Shown here one piece after another: positions 31,545-40,859 of a DNA stretch of 57,968 nucleotides. Each line of letters starts with the position of its first letter. The first letter of the stretch is position 1. The position numbers and the translations under genes are program-made. The DNA comes from Telmatospirillum sp. GTDB lineage: Bacteria > Pseudomonadota > Alphaproteobacteria > Rhodospirillales > Magnetospirillaceae. Below the pieces are notes generated by a model. The model ran no database searches, was not told where the DNA came from, and saw only the letters and a list, made by a program, of their open reading frames with translations. The stretch is taken from contig JARLJB010000120.1 in assembly GCA_031291415.1 (NCBI GenBank), positions 1-57,968 of the forward strand, written 5' to 3'.

Positions 31545-33167
31545 ATGGAGTCGACACAGGTCGTCATTATCGGCGGAGGGGCCACCGGCGCCGGCATTCT
31601 GTGGGATCTGTCCCTGCGCGGTATCAAAGCCGTTTTGCTGGAACAGAAGGATCTCGCCAATGGCGCCACCGGGCGCTGTCATGGCCTTCTCCATTCCGGC
31701 GGACGCTATGTGGTGAAAGACATCGAAGCGGCCCGCGAATGCCTGGCGGAAAACCAATTCGTCAAGAAGATCGCGCCGCATTGCGTGCACGATGTCGGTG
31801 GGCTCTTCGTGCAATATCCGCAGGACGATCCGGCGTTCTTCCGTCAATGGGAAGAGGCCGCGCGGACCGTCGGATTGGCCAGCCAACATCTTTCGGCCGA
31901 GGAAACCTTGGATCTCGAGCCGCATCTGCCCAAGAACATTCTTGGTGCTTTCACCTGTCCCGACGCCCATGTCGACGTCTTCCAGCTGGCGCAGTCGAAC
32001 ATCGAATCGGCTGTTTCCCGCGGCGGCGCATTCCGGACCTACAGCGAAGTGACCGCCATCGGCATCACCGATGGTAGGGTCCGTTCGGTCAGCTACCGCG
32101 ACACGCGAAATGGCGACGAATTCCAAATCGGCTGCGACATGGTGATCAACGCCAGCGGTGGCTGGGCGCAAAAGGTCGCCTCGCTGGCCGGTGTCGACGT
32201 CCCGGTCCGTTGCGACAAAGGGTCCTTGCTGATCTTCAACCACAATCTGGTCAGCCGCGTCGTCAATCGCTGCCGCAAACCCGGGGATGCCGATATTCTG
32301 GTGCCGGCCGGTCCGGTCTGCGTTCTGGGAACAAGTTCGATCACCGTCCCCACTCCCGACGGACTGACGGCCGATCCCGACGAGATCCAACATCTTCTTG
32401 GCCTCGGCGCCGAATTGATCCCTGTTTTGGCCGAGGCCCGCGTCCTCAGGATCTTTTCCGGCGCCCGGCCGCTTTACGTGCCGAAGTCGGCCGGCGCGGC
32501 CGGCGGTCGCGAGATCAGCCGCGGTTTTGCCTTGCTCGACCACGAGACGCTTGACCATGTCAAAGGGTTCGTTTCGATCGTCGGCGGAAAGCTGACGACC
32601 TATCGCCTGATGGCCGAGGTGACCGCCAATCTGGTAGCGGCCAAGCTCGGCGTCAACGAGCCTTGCCGAACGACAGAAACCCCGCTTCGCCAAACCATCG
32701 ACGAAACGGTGCTGTCGCGCGCCAGGAAGTTGTTGCCAGCACAGGCCGCCAGCATCGCCGAACGGCGCCTCGGTCCCAATCTGGCCCGTATCGTCGCGGC
32801 CATCGAACGGCGGCCGGAATTAGCCGAAATAATCTGCGAATGCGAACAGGTGACCCTGGCGGAACTCGAATTCGTGTTGGGCGACGAAACCCTGGTGCCG
32901 ATCAGGGCGTTGACCGACGTCGGGCGACGAACCCGGCTGGGCTTTGGCCCCTGCCAGGGAACCTTCTGCGGATACAAGGCCATGCTGGCCGGATACCGCA
33001 GCCACCGCTGGTCGGCCGCCGAGGCATCGACGGAATTCGAACATTACCTCGACGCCAGATGGAAGGGACAAAGCTTCGTCTCGCATGGCAAGCAGGTCGA
33101 GCAGCTTTACCTGAGCCACGACCTTTTCGGCGTGACCTATAATTTCCACGATCAAAACGGGCAATGA
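31545..33167 (+). CDS. glpA: Anaerobic glycerol-3-phosphate dehydrogenase subunit A
   Basis: A 540-residue flavoprotein (E. coli GlpA 542). The N-terminus has the dinucleotide motif VVIIGGGATGAGILWDL, and HSGGRYVV and SIVGGKLTTYRLMAE follow as in GlpA/GlpD. From about residue 425 there is a Bfd-like [2Fe-2S] domain with CECEQ and GPCQGTFCGYK cysteines, which separates it from the aerobic GlpD. It oxidises glycerol 3-phosphate to dihydroxyacetone phosphate, with GlpB and GlpC passing electrons to the quinone pool. It is first in glpABC and overlaps glpB by four bases. Confidence 0.94.
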   Translation: MESTQVVIIGGGATGAGILWDLSLRGIKAVLLEQKDLANGATGRCHGLLHSGGRYVVKDIEAARECLAENQFVKKIAPHCVHDVGGLFVQYPQDDPAFFRQWEEAARTVGLASQHLSAEETLDLEPHLPKNILGAFTCPDAHVDVFQLAQSNIESAVSRGGAFRTYSEVTAIGITDGRVRSVSYRDTRNGDEFQIGCDMVINASGGWAQKVASLAGVDVPVRCDKGSLLIFNHNLVSRVVNRCRKPGDADILVPAGPVCVLGTSSITVPTPDGLTADPDEIQHLLGLGAELIPVLAEARVLRIFSGARPLYVPKSAGAAGGREISRGFALLDHETLDHVKGFVSIVGGKLTTYRLMAEVTANLVAAKLGVNEPCRTTETPLRQTIDETVLSRARKLLPAQAASIAERRLGPNLARIVAAIERRPELAEIICECEQVTLAELEFVLGDETLVPIRALTDVGRRTRLGFGPCQGTFCGYKAMLAGYRSHRWSAAEASTEFEHYLDARWKGQSFVSHGKQVEQLYLSHDLFGVTYNFHDQNGQ

Positions 33168-34276
33168 CGATCATGGACAGCAATCGATTTGATCTGATCG
33201 TCGTCGGAGCCGGGTTGGCCGGGATGACGGCGGCGGCGGCGGCAACGGAGCGGGGACTTCGGGTCGCGCTGGTCAGCTCCGGGTTCGGGATGTTCGTCTT
33301 CGGTGCCGGATGCATCGAGAACCGCCCGTTGTCGAAGGCCGATCGGCCGGAACTTCTCGAAGAAGCCGTCGGTTTCTTTTCGGAATTCACCCGTCAGGCC
33401 GGCTGCCCATTCCGCGGCGCGATAGCCAGCGAGGTGCATCTCCCGACCATCCTCGGAAGTTTCCAGACAGTCTCACTGGCGCCGTTCTACCTGTGGAGCG
33501 GCGCCGTATCGGAGGCCGTCCGGGCGACCGTGGTCGGCATCGACGGATTGACCTCGTTCGACGCCGATTTTGTGACGGAACGGTTGACCAATCAGGCGGC
33601 GCGCCTGGGATTGTCCACCACCTACGTCGCAAGAACGATCTCGCTGCCGCACGAGGCCGGTGTCACGCAGAGCACGCTGCAGTTCGCCAATCGCTTCGAT
33701 CGCGACATTGAGTTTCGCCGGACGCTTCTGGAGGCATTGAAACCGGCCGCGCGAGACGCCGATTTGATCATCTTGCCAGGTCTTCTGGGACTGCGAACCG
33801 GCCTTGAGGAAATTTCGCAGTTGGAACAGGACCTCGGCTGTCGTCTTTGCGAGTTGCCGACGCTGCCCCCCTCGATTCCCGGGCTGCGCCTGTTCCACGC
33901 GCTCGATAGGCGGTTGCGCCGGATCGGCGTGGAATGCTTCAGCGGCTTTCCGGTTACCGATCTTGAGTTCGATGGTCGTCGTTGCGTCGGCGTGGTGACC
34001 GACACCCCAGCCCGGCCACGCCACCTCAAAGCTGGTTCGGTTATCCTGGCGTCAGGTCGGTTTTCCGGCCGCCTCCTCGGGCAGTCACTGTCGGGCTTCG
34101 ACGGCCAACTTCGGCCAACCGACGGGGACGGACGGACGATCGCCGATAATCTCCATGCTGTTGGCGCGTTGCTTTCGGCACAGGGCGGCCATGGTGGCAA
34201 TCAACGGGCAATTCTGACCGGCTATCGTGCCGGCATGCTGGCCGCCGGCCAGGAGGATCGTTATGCGGCAAGATGA
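33164..34276 (+). CDS. glpB: Anaerobic glycerol-3-phosphate dehydrogenase subunit B
   Basis: A 370-residue flavoprotein with an N-terminal dinucleotide fold (FDLIVVGAGLAGMTAAAAATERG) and a C-terminal block GGHGGNQRAILTGYRAG. It is somewhat shorter than E. coli GlpB (419). It carries electrons from GlpA toward GlpC. An ATG at 33164 overlaps the glpA stop; another in-frame ATG follows at 33173. Confidence 0.88.
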   Translation: MTIMDSNRFDLIVVGAGLAGMTAAAAATERGLRVALVSSGFGMFVFGAGCIENRPLSKADRPELLEEAVGFFSEFTRQAGCPFRGAIASEVHLPTILGSFQTVSLAPFYLWSGAVSEAVRATVVGIDGLTSFDADFVTERLTNQAARLGLSTTYVARTISLPHEAGVTQSTLQFANRFDRDIEFRRTLLEALKPAARDADLIILPGLLGLRTGLEEISQLEQDLGCRLCELPTLPPSIPGLRLFHALDRRLRRIGVECFSGFPVTDLEFDGRRCVGVVTDTPARPRHLKAGSVILASGRFSGRLLGQSLSGFDGQLRPTDGDGRTIADNLHAVGALLSAQGGHGGNQRAILTGYRAGMLAAGQEDRYAAR

Positions 34277-35465
34277 CGTCAGTCTCGACAACTGTCTCAA
34301 ATGTTCGGACTGCAACACGGTCTGCCCGATGCTGGCCGCCCATCCCGGTTATCCCGGTCCCAAACATCTCGGGCCGGAATTGGAACGCCTGCGGCGCGAA
34401 GGCCTGCCTTGCGACAGCGAATGGCTGGAATACTGCCTCGGCTGTCACCGGTGCGACCTCGCCTGCCCCAATCAGGTCAATGTGTCGGAACTGATCGCCG
34501 CCGCCAAAGCGCGGCATCGCAAACCGTTCATTCGGCAGGTCCGTGACTTCTGGTTCGCCAGACCGGGGCTCCTGGGCAAAATCCTCAGCGTGGCGCCGGC
34601 CGTGACGAATGCCGTGCTGGCCGCCGGGGCCGCCCGCTTCGGCATGTCGCGGATCATGAGGATCACCTCCGAGCGCAGCTTTCCGCCCTACGCGAAACCC
34701 GACCTGCCGTCGCCGCAGGCCAGCCTCAGGGCTTCCGAAAGGCTCCTCTTCTTCCCCGGTTGCGCCATTCGCTACAATCAACCGGAACTTGCCAAGACCG
34801 TTGTCGCCCTCTTGCAGCGCAACGGCTTCGCGCCCGAGATATCGACGGCCGGCTGCTGCGGCGTACCGGCGCTGGCCAACGGCGACGGGCAGGAAGCCCG
34901 GCGCCGGGCGCGAAGCAATGTCGAAGCGATGGATCAGGCCGTTGAAAACGGCGCAACGATCGTCACAGCCTGTCCCAGCTGCGGACATATGTTGAAAAGC
35001 GGTCTCGCCGAATTGCTGGAAGATGACCCCGAGTTGGAGAAGCGGGCGAAACGAATCGCCAGGCACACTTATGACCTGGCCGAACTTCTGATGGCGCAGT
35101 CGGACGCCGGAAAATTGAACACCAAATTCCGGAAAACCGATCTCCAGCTTGCCTACCACGCCCCCTGTCACCAACTCTCACAGGGAATTGGCCGCCCCTG
35201 GTATCACCTTTTGCGGCAAATTCCCGGCGTCCAGATCGAAGACCTCGACGCCGGTTGTTGCGGCATGTCGGGGACCTTTGGGTTCAAGGAAGAAAAATAT
35301 CCGGTCTCGATGGCCGTTGGACAACGGCTGTTCGAACGAATTCACGAGGCGGCGCCCAAAATGGTGGCATCCGAATGCGCCACCTGCCGCATGCAAATCG
35401 AACACGGAGCCAAGGTTCAGGCCATTCATCCGGCCGAGGTTCTGCTGCAGGCCTATGAGCGGTAG
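34263..35465 (+). CDS. glpC: Anaerobic glycerol-3-phosphate dehydrogenase subunit C
   Basis: A 400-residue iron-sulfur subunit (E. coli GlpC 396). Two [4Fe-4S] motifs lie near the N-terminus (CLKCSDCNTVCP and CLGCHRCDLACP), followed by two cysteine-rich CCG domains (CCGVPAL and CCGMSGTFGF). It anchors GlpAB to the inner membrane and reduces quinone. The ATG at 34263 follows a perfect GGAGG; its frame overlaps the glpB end by 14 bases. Confidence 0.93.
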   Translation: MRQDDVSLDNCLKCSDCNTVCPMLAAHPGYPGPKHLGPELERLRREGLPCDSEWLEYCLGCHRCDLACPNQVNVSELIAAAKARHRKPFIRQVRDFWFARPGLLGKILSVAPAVTNAVLAAGAARFGMSRIMRITSERSFPPYAKPDLPSPQASLRASERLLFFPGCAIRYNQPELAKTVVALLQRNGFAPEISTAGCCGVPALANGDGQEARRRARSNVEAMDQAVENGATIVTACPSCGHMLKSGLAELLEDDPELEKRAKRIARHTYDLAELLMAQSDAGKLNTKFRKTDLQLAYHAPCHQLSQGIGRPWYHLLRQIPGVQIEDLDAGCCGMSGTFGFKEEKYPVSMAVGQRLFERIHEAAPKMVASECATCRMQIEHGAKVQAIHPAEVLLQAYER

Positions 35466-35513
35466 ATCGCGACAGGTGGCGTTCGAAAACTTGCCGACGA
35501 GAGACGGCCACGG

Positions 35514-35547
35514 GACTCGGATAGGAAGATGTCACTCTATCCGAGTC
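35514..35547 (+). other. 11-bp hairpin between glpC and glpP
   Basis: GACTCGGATAG and CTATCCGAGTC flank a 12-base loop 49 bases after glpC. No U-run follows, so it is not a simple terminator. It may be a processing or attenuation structure in the glpABC-glpP transcript, possibly bound by GlpP; that is inference. Confidence 0.4.
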
Positions 35548-35624
35548 GATCCGCCTCTTCGTATCGTGGTATGAGTGGTGGCCGTTTAGCCGCTCGTCCC
35601 ATGCGATTCCGAGAGGTTTGATCC

Positions 35625-36260
35625 ATGTCCCGTCCATACACAGCCATAAATTCTCCCGACAGAGGCCACGGGACCGTCGCCTTGCGGCCCAGGCTGCCGT
35701 CCATCCGCCCGTTGTTGCAGGAAACCGGTCTCATTCCGGCCATCCGCAAACCGGAAAACCTGGACAAGGCTTTGGCTGCCCACGGAAAGATCATCTATCT
35801 GCTGTGTGGCGAGCCGGAAAACATCGGCGATCTCATGCAACGCACGCTGGACGCCGGCAAACTGCCCATCGTCAATATCGATTTGGTGGCCGGCCTGTCG
35901 CGCGACATCTTCGCCTTGCATTATCTGGAAAGACGCGGAGCCAAAGGTATCATCTCGACTCACGGCGAGACGCTGCGCCAGGCACAATCCCTTGGCCTCT
36001 ATGTCATCCAGCGCACCTTCCTGCTCGACAGCGGCGCCATGGACAACATCTGCCACCAGATCAAGAACAGCTCCGTTGACGCCCTTGAAGTTTTGCCCGC
36101 GATCGCCGCACCGAAATTGGTCGACCGGGCAAAGACTCTTGCGGTCGATACGGCTCTGGTTGGCGGCGGCCTGATATCCTCGCTACGGGAAGTCGAGGAT
36201 CTGTTGGCACAAGGGCTACTCGCGGTATCGGTAAGCGACCTGCAGCTCTGGATCCCCTGA
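35625..36260 (+). CDS. glpP: Glycerol-3-phosphate responsive antiterminator, GlpP family
   Basis: A 211-residue protein matching the GlpP family of Bacillus: IPAIRKPENLDKAL, VNIDLVAGLSRD, GIISTHGETLRQAQSLGL, QRTFLLDSGAMDN, VDALEVLPA and a C-terminal GGGLISSLREVEDLL. The fold is a TIM barrel that binds glycerol 3-phosphate and, in Gram-positive bacteria, lets transcription pass leader terminators of glp genes. About 30 extra N-terminal residues precede the family start; a GAGAGG site supports the ATG at 35625. It lies after glpABC and just before a terminator-bearing glpK leader. Confidence 0.87.
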   Translation: MSRPYTAINSPDRGHGTVALRPRLPSIRPLLQETGLIPAIRKPENLDKALAAHGKIIYLLCGEPENIGDLMQRTLDAGKLPIVNIDLVAGLSRDIFALHYLERRGAKGIISTHGETLRQAQSLGLYVIQRTFLLDSGAMDNICHQIKNSSVDALEVLPAIAAPKLVDRAKTLAVDTALVGGGLISSLREVEDLLAQGLLAVSVSDLQLWIP

Positions 36261-36364
36261 GGTCATCGCGGCATATGGAATCGCCGCAGATTTCCGAGTG
36301 TTCCACACGTAATCGCGAACAGCTCTAGTCTAAAACCTATCAAAAGTGACCGCGTAAAAAGCGA

Positions 36365-36393
36365 TTGTACTCGAATATTTCATCTGCTACATT
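36365..36393 (+). promoter_or_regulatory. Candidate promoter of the glpK leader
   Basis: TTGTAC (36365) and TACATT or the adjoining CATTATAT are spaced 17 bases apart, a fair sigma-70-like pair. Overlapping is an imperfect dyad CTACATTATATGGAATATAG (36387-36406). Transcription would begin about 20 bases before the leader terminator. Promoters in this phylum are hard to read by eye, so this is tentative. Confidence 0.4.
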
Positions 36394-36422
36394 ATATGGA
36401 ATATAGCGGCAGAGATATAGAG

Positions 36423-36478
36423 AAGCCGCCCGTTGATTGCGCAGCATAGCTGCGCTCAATGGGCGGCTTTTTTTATTT
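36423..36478 (+). terminator. Strong intrinsic terminator, possible GlpP-controlled attenuator
   Basis: A 14-bp outer stem (AAGCCGCCCGTTGA with its complement, one G-U pair), a 2-base bulge and a 7-bp inner stem with loop ATA are followed by seven T's and ATTT. It is the strongest intrinsic terminator in the window. It lies 160 bases after glpP and 650 bases before glpK, so it either ends the glpABC-glpP transcript or acts as an attenuator in the glpK leader, or both. Confidence 0.85.
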
Positions 36479-36665
36479 CGCAAGGGAATATCTGCAGTGT
36501 TTTGTTGTGGTTTTCCCCAGGTGACGAAGCTCGCATGCAGGAGACACCGCTAGTCGTGATAAGAATGGAAAGATTTGCTATCTTTAGTAGTGCCGCCTAA
36601 GCTGATCGCCCCTTAAGGGACGACAAAATAAAAAAAATAGATAATGACCTCACCGGGAGGACACT

Positions 36666-36944
36666 ATGACTCTTTCGACAGCAAAAGCTGGGCCATCCAG
36701 AAAGAATGTCACGATTATGACGTGTTCCAGCGCTGCGCTGGAAACGTTGTTGTTTTCTGCTTACGCTGACAAAGCGGCAGACAACGGCACAAGTGCGGGA
36801 GGAATGTCTCTCGTCCTTGCGGAAATACCCAACATTATTCCGACGGAAACGACAACCTATCGGTCATCCCGCTCTTTCTGCAGACATGTCTGCCCGCACG
36901 GGGACTCCGACGTGACCGACCTGCCAACGACGATCGTCGTTTAA
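36666..36944 (+). CDS. Small leader ORF of unknown function before glpK
   Basis: A 92-codon frame with a strong GGGAGG site six bases before ATG. No family, signal peptide or clear TM segment was recognised. Base use is less GC-biased at third positions than in flanking genes. The frame contains three perfect palindromes (36727-36741, 36880-36893, 36926-36941), which hints that the DNA or RNA structure may matter more than the protein. It could be a real small protein, a regulatory leader frame, or chance. Confidence 0.35.
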   Translation: MTLSTAKAGPSRKNVTIMTCSSAALETLLFSAYADKAADNGTSAGGMSLVLAEIPNIIPTETTTYRSSRSFCRHVCPHGDSDVTDLPTTIVV

Positions 36945-37127
36945 TAGCCACCTTCTAATCTTAAGCGCCCATCCCGGTACCGAGACTACAGGATCGCAAG
37001 CACGTCATTCCAGAGCCACCGGCCAAATGGCAACTTTTCGGTACGCTTTGGATAAGTTGTACTTTCTAAAAGAGATACACGGCATACACCATGCTGTGTT
37101 AGTTGAAAATCCACTGGGAGAGGAAAC
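36945..37127 (+). other. Gap before glpK
   Basis: This 183-base stretch carries the glpK ribosome site (GAGAGG, just before 37128). No hairpin with a U-run is seen here. A TTGGATAAG...TACTTT segment (37048-37064) is weakly promoter-like. Confidence 0.3.
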
Positions 37128-38627
37128 ATGGCAAGTTATATCGGTGCAATCGATCAGGGTACGACGAGCTCTCGCTTCATCGTCTTTGACCGCACTGGAC
37201 GAATTGTGAGCGTCGCCCAGAAGGAACATGAGCAGATCTTCCCGAAGCCAGGTTGGGTCGAGCATGATCCGGCCGAGATCTGGCGCCGTGTCGAAGAAGT
37301 GATCACCGAGGCCATGCAGGCCAAAGGCCTTGTTCCCGGCGATCTCGCGGCAATCGGCATTACCAATCAACGCGAAACGACCGTGGTCTGGAACAAGAAG
37401 ACCGGTCAGCCTGTCTACAACGCCATCGTTTGGCAGGACACCCGGGTCGGCGACATGGTTGCGCAATTGACCGCCAACGGTGGCCAGGATCGCTATCGCG
37501 CCAAAACCGGCTTGCCGCTGGCCACCTATTTCAGCGGACTCAAGATCCGCTGGATACTCAACAATGTCGAAGGCGCGCGGGCGCAAGCCGAAGCCGGTGA
37601 CCTGCTGTTCGGCAATATCGACAGTTTCCTGATCTGGAACCTGACCGGCGGCGTCAACGGCGGTGTCCATGTCACCGACGTAACCAATGCCAGCCGCACC
37701 CAGCTGATGGACCTCGCCACATTGCAGTGGGATGACCAGATCCTGGCCGACTTCGGCATCCCGAAGGCCATGCTTCCGGCCATCCGCTCAAGCTCGGAAG
37801 TTTACGGCGAGGCAGGTGTCGACGCGGTCAAGGGTGTCGCCATCGCCGGCGATCTCGGCGACCAGCAGGCGGCCCTGTTCGGCCAGGCCTGCTTCGAGCC
37901 CGGCGAAGCGAAAAACACCTACGGCACCGGCTGTTTCATGCTGATGAACACGGGCGAGAAGATCGTCCCGTCGAAATGCGGACTGCTGACCACCCTCGGA
38001 TACAAACTTGACGGCAAGCCTGCAGTGTATGCGTTGGAAGGGTCCATCGCGGTGACCGGTTCGTTGGTCCAATGGCTGCGCGACAATCTCAACATCATCG
38101 AGAAAAGCACGGACATCGAACCGCTGGCCCGCACGGTCAACGACAATGGCGGCGTTTACTTCGTTCCCGCGTTCTCCGGCCTTTACGCACCCTATTGGAA
38201 GGACAGCGCCCGCGGCGCCATCGTCGGTCTGACCCGCTTCGTCAACAAGGGACACTTGGCTCGCGCCGTTCTCGAAGCAACCGCCTTCCAAGTCCGGGAA
38301 GTCCTGGACGCCATGGAGGAAGACTCCGGCATCGAACTGGCAACATTGCGCACGGATGGCGGCATGGTCGTCAACCATCTGCTCATGCAATTCCAGTCCA
38401 ACATTCTCAACAAGCCGGTCGTTCGCCCGGTCGTGCAGGAAACCACGGCACTCGGAGCGGCCTATGCGGCAGGTCTCGCCGTCGGCTTCTTCAAGGACAC
38501 CAACGAATTGCTTGCCAACTGGGCGGAAGACCACCGCTGGAAGCCCTCAATGGACGAAGAGAAGAGAAAGCACCTCTATCATTTCTGGAAGAAGGCTGTC
38601 ACACGGACTTTCGACTGGGTGGAATAA
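37128..38627 (+). CDS. glpK: Glycerol kinase
   Basis: A 499-residue FGGY kinase with the glycerol-kinase N-terminus [17 protein letters not shown], the substrate block [17 protein letters not shown] and NAIVWQDTR, and the C-terminal [17 protein letters not shown] and [14 protein letters not shown]. Length and motifs are normal. It phosphorylates glycerol to glycerol 3-phosphate, substrate of GlpABC and GlpD and inducer for GlpP and GlpR. It is followed by glpF. Confidence 0.97.
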   Translation: MASYIGAIDQGTTSSRFIVFDRTGRIVSVAQKEHEQIFPKPGWVEHDPAEIWRRVEEVITEAMQAKGLVPGDLAAIGITNQRETTVVWNKKTGQPVYNAIVWQDTRVGDMVAQLTANGGQDRYRAKTGLPLATYFSGLKIRWILNNVEGARAQAEAGDLLFGNIDSFLIWNLTGGVNGGVHVTDVTNASRTQLMDLATLQWDDQILADFGIPKAMLPAIRSSSEVYGEAGVDAVKGVAIAGDLGDQQAALFGQACFEPGEAKNTYGTGCFMLMNTGEKIVPSKCGLLTTLGYKLDGKPAVYALEGSIAVTGSLVQWLRDNLNIIEKSTDIEPLARTVNDNGGVYFVPAFSGLYAPYWKDSARGAIVGLTRFVNKGHLARAVLEATAFQVREVLDAMEEDSGIELATLRTDGGMVVNHLLMQFQSNILNKPVVRPVVQETTALGAAYAAGLAVGFFKDTNELLANWAEDHRWKPSMDEEKRKHLYHFWKKAVTRTFDWVE

Positions 38628-38678
38628 AAAACGTTCTGTTGAAAAGAGTTTTTCAACGAAAAAGTAGGGGATACGTCG

Positions 38679-39410
38679 ATGCATGGAGCAATATTTGGGG
38701 AATTCCTCGGCACGTTAGTGCTGATTCTCATTGGAGATGGCGTTTGCGCGAACGTCACCCTCAACAAATCGAAAGGTCAGGGAGCAGGATACTTGACCGT
38801 GGCGGCGGCCTGGGGCTTGGCGGTACTTTGCGGTATTTGCACAAGCGTGGCCGTCGGCGGCGTCGCCCATCTGAATAGTGCCGTCACCTTTGCTTTGGCC
38901 GTCGGCGGCGCGTTCCCGTGGTCCGATGTTCCCGCGTTCGTCGTCGCGCAATTTGCCGGTGCGATCGTCGGCGCCATCCTGGTATGGCTGGTCTATCTGC
39001 CGCACTGGGCCGAAACTCCGGACCAGGCGGCAAAGCTGGGCATCTTCTGCACGGCCCCGGCTATTCGCAACATCCCGATGAACCTCCTGACCGAAATCAT
39101 CGCCACCTGCTTTCTGGTCATCATCGGCTTCGCCTTCGGATCGAAAGGCTTGTCCCCGACAGGCCTTCCGGCCGGAACCGGCCCCTATCTGTGGGGCATG
39201 TTGATCTGGGCGTTGGGCATGGGCGTCGGTGGCCCCACGGGATGGGCCATGAGCCCACCGCGTGACCTTGGTCCCCGTATTGCCCATGCTTTGCTGCCGA
39301 TTGCCGGCAAGGGCGGTTCGGATTGGGGGTATGCCTTGGTTCCTGTAGTCGGACCATTGATTGGTGCGGGCATTGGCGCGGTCGTCTGCGTCATGACCGG
39401 CATCCTGTAA
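38679..39410 (+). CDS. glpF: Glycerol facilitator (MIP family) with altered NPA motifs
   Basis: A 243-residue, six-helix MIP channel next to glpK. The conserved frame is kept (GAGYLTVAAAWGLAV, AQFAGAIVGA, DLGPRIAHALLPI with the selectivity-filter Arg195), but the two half-helix NPA motifs are changed: residues 66-68 are NSA and 192-194 are SPP. The first Asn is kept, the second is Ser. The rest looks intact, so it is probably a working but unusual glycerol channel rather than a pseudogene. The ribosome site is AGGGGA. Confidence 0.9.
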   Translation: MHGAIFGEFLGTLVLILIGDGVCANVTLNKSKGQGAGYLTVAAAWGLAVLCGICTSVAVGGVAHLNSAVTFALAVGGAFPWSDVPAFVVAQFAGAIVGAILVWLVYLPHWAETPDQAAKLGIFCTAPAIRNIPMNLLTEIIATCFLVIIGFAFGSKGLSPTGLPAGTGPYLWGMLIWALGMGVGGPTGWAMSPPRDLGPRIAHALLPIAGKGGSDWGYALVPVVGPLIGAGIGAVVCVMTGIL

Positions 39411-39778
39411 AACGTTGGCTGCGGCGCCTCCAACAATTGGGGGCGCCGTAACGAAGTGGGGCCCGAATCTGACGCTCATTGTCGAACGTCAAGTTCGGGC
39501 CACGTCTCTATAGGACGTCCAACGTGGCACCTCCGATGGCGCGGTTGGGCTCCATGTGTCAGAGGCGTCCACACCAAGTTGGCTGAAGCCGCCGCGTTTG
39601 AGATCAGGGAAGTTTTCCCCGATCGTCGGCGCGATGTTGCGGGAGATGGCAACGGTTACGTCCGTGACGCGCCGAACAGACACTCCACTCCGTCGCCGTC
39701 AAGACGACGTTTTCCGGTTGTCGCGGATCATGGCTTGGCGCCAAATCACATAAACAATTGGCTTGGGAGAACGGTTCC
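39411..39778 (+). other. glpF-dhaK intergenic region with two hairpins
   Basis: A long GC stem at 39422-39448 (CGGCGCC... arms, small loop) and a 14-bp stem with two mismatches at 39461-39500 (GCCCGAATCTGACG arm) follow glpF. Neither has a U-run, so a Rho-type or processing end is likely. The remaining 280 bases show no supported gene and should carry the dhaK promoter. Confidence 0.45.
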
Positions 39779-40780
39779 ATGAAGAAGCTTATCAATTCTC
39801 CGGAAGACGTCGTTCGCGAAGAATTGGAAGGTATCCAATTGGCACATGGCGATCGCCTGCGTGTCAGCTTCGATCCCTTCTACATCGTTCGCAAGGATGC
39901 TCCGGTCAAAGGCAAGGTTGGCCTGCTTTCCGGCGGTGGCAGCGGCCACGAACCGATGCATGGCGGATTCGTCGGCGCCGGCATGCTGGACGCGGCCTGT
40001 CCGGGCCATGTCTTCACCAGCCCCACGCCCGATCAGATGTTCGAGGCGGGCAAGGCGATCAATGGCGGCGCCGGAGTTCTGCAAATCGTCAAGAACTACA
40101 CCGGCGATGTGATGAACTTTGATCTCGCGGCGGAAATGCTGCACGAGGAAGGCATTGATGTCGCCACGGTCCTCACCGATGATGACGTCGCCGTCAAGGA
40201 CAGCCTTTACACAGCGGGACGCCGGGGTGTCGGCCTGACCGTCCTGATGGAGAAACTCCTGGGCGCCGCCGCCCAAAAGGGCATGCCCCTGTCGGAGATG
40301 AAAGCTCTCGGCGATCAGATTCGCGCCAGCGGCCGCAGCATGGGCATGGCGCTGACGCCCTGCACAGTTCCCCACCTTGGAAAACCGTCCTTCGAACTGG
40401 GCGAAAACGAGATGGAAGTCGGGATCGGCATCCATGGCGAACCCGGCCGTCACCGCGTTCCCGTTGCCTCCGCCGACGAAATCACCGAGATGTTGATGGA
40501 GCCGATCCTGTCGGACTTGCCGTTCCACCGGGGCGAGCAGATCATTCTGTTCGTCAATGGGATGGGAGGAACTCCGCTCATCGAACTTTACATCGTCTAT
40601 CGCAAGGCGGCGCAGATTGCCGAGAAACACGGTCTCAAGATTTCGCGCAATCTGATCGGCAGCTATATCACCAGCCTCGAAATGGCCGGAGCGTCGATTA
40701 CCGCGTTGCGCGCCGATGACGCACTTCTCGCCCTTTGGGATGCACCGGTCAACACGCCGGCCCTTCGCTGGGGCGTATAG
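39779..40780 (+). CDS. dhaK: PEP-dependent dihydroxyacetone kinase, substrate-binding subunit DhaK
   Basis: A 333-residue subunit that binds dihydroxyacetone covalently. His219 in [10 protein letters not shown] is the expected hemiaminal-forming residue; [19 protein letters not shown] and [12 protein letters not shown] are the substrate and nucleotide-free pocket motifs. The ATG at 39779 follows GGGAGA; an ATG seven codons upstream is less likely. It acts with DhaL and the phosphodonor DhaM. Confidence 0.95.
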   Translation: MKKLINSPEDVVREELEGIQLAHGDRLRVSFDPFYIVRKDAPVKGKVGLLSGGGSGHEPMHGGFVGAGMLDAACPGHVFTSPTPDQMFEAGKAINGGAGVLQIVKNYTGDVMNFDLAAEMLHEEGIDVATVLTDDDVAVKDSLYTAGRRGVGLTVLMEKLLGAAAQKGMPLSEMKALGDQIRASGRSMGMALTPCTVPHLGKPSFELGENEMEVGIGIHGEPGRHRVPVASADEITEMLMEPILSDLPFHRGEQIILFVNGMGGTPLIELYIVYRKAAQIAEKHGLKISRNLIGSYITSLEMAGASITALRADDALLALWDAPVNTPALRWGV

Positions 40781-40859
40781 AAATCTTTGCCCCGGCCCCG
40801 TTATGGGGCCGGGTTTCTCTTCCGAGCCTTTTTCGTCAACAATGAGGAACGACGTCACG

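Noticed and set aside
31200-32693. A 497-codon open frame antisense to glpA
   Set aside because: Product has no recognisable family and the opposite strand encodes a complete GlpA with all motifs. Long antisense frames are expected in GC-rich genes.
39456-39782. A 108-codon frame between glpF and dhaK
   Set aside because: Arg/Pro-rich, no ribosome site, overlaps hairpins and the dhaK start. Left as non-coding.
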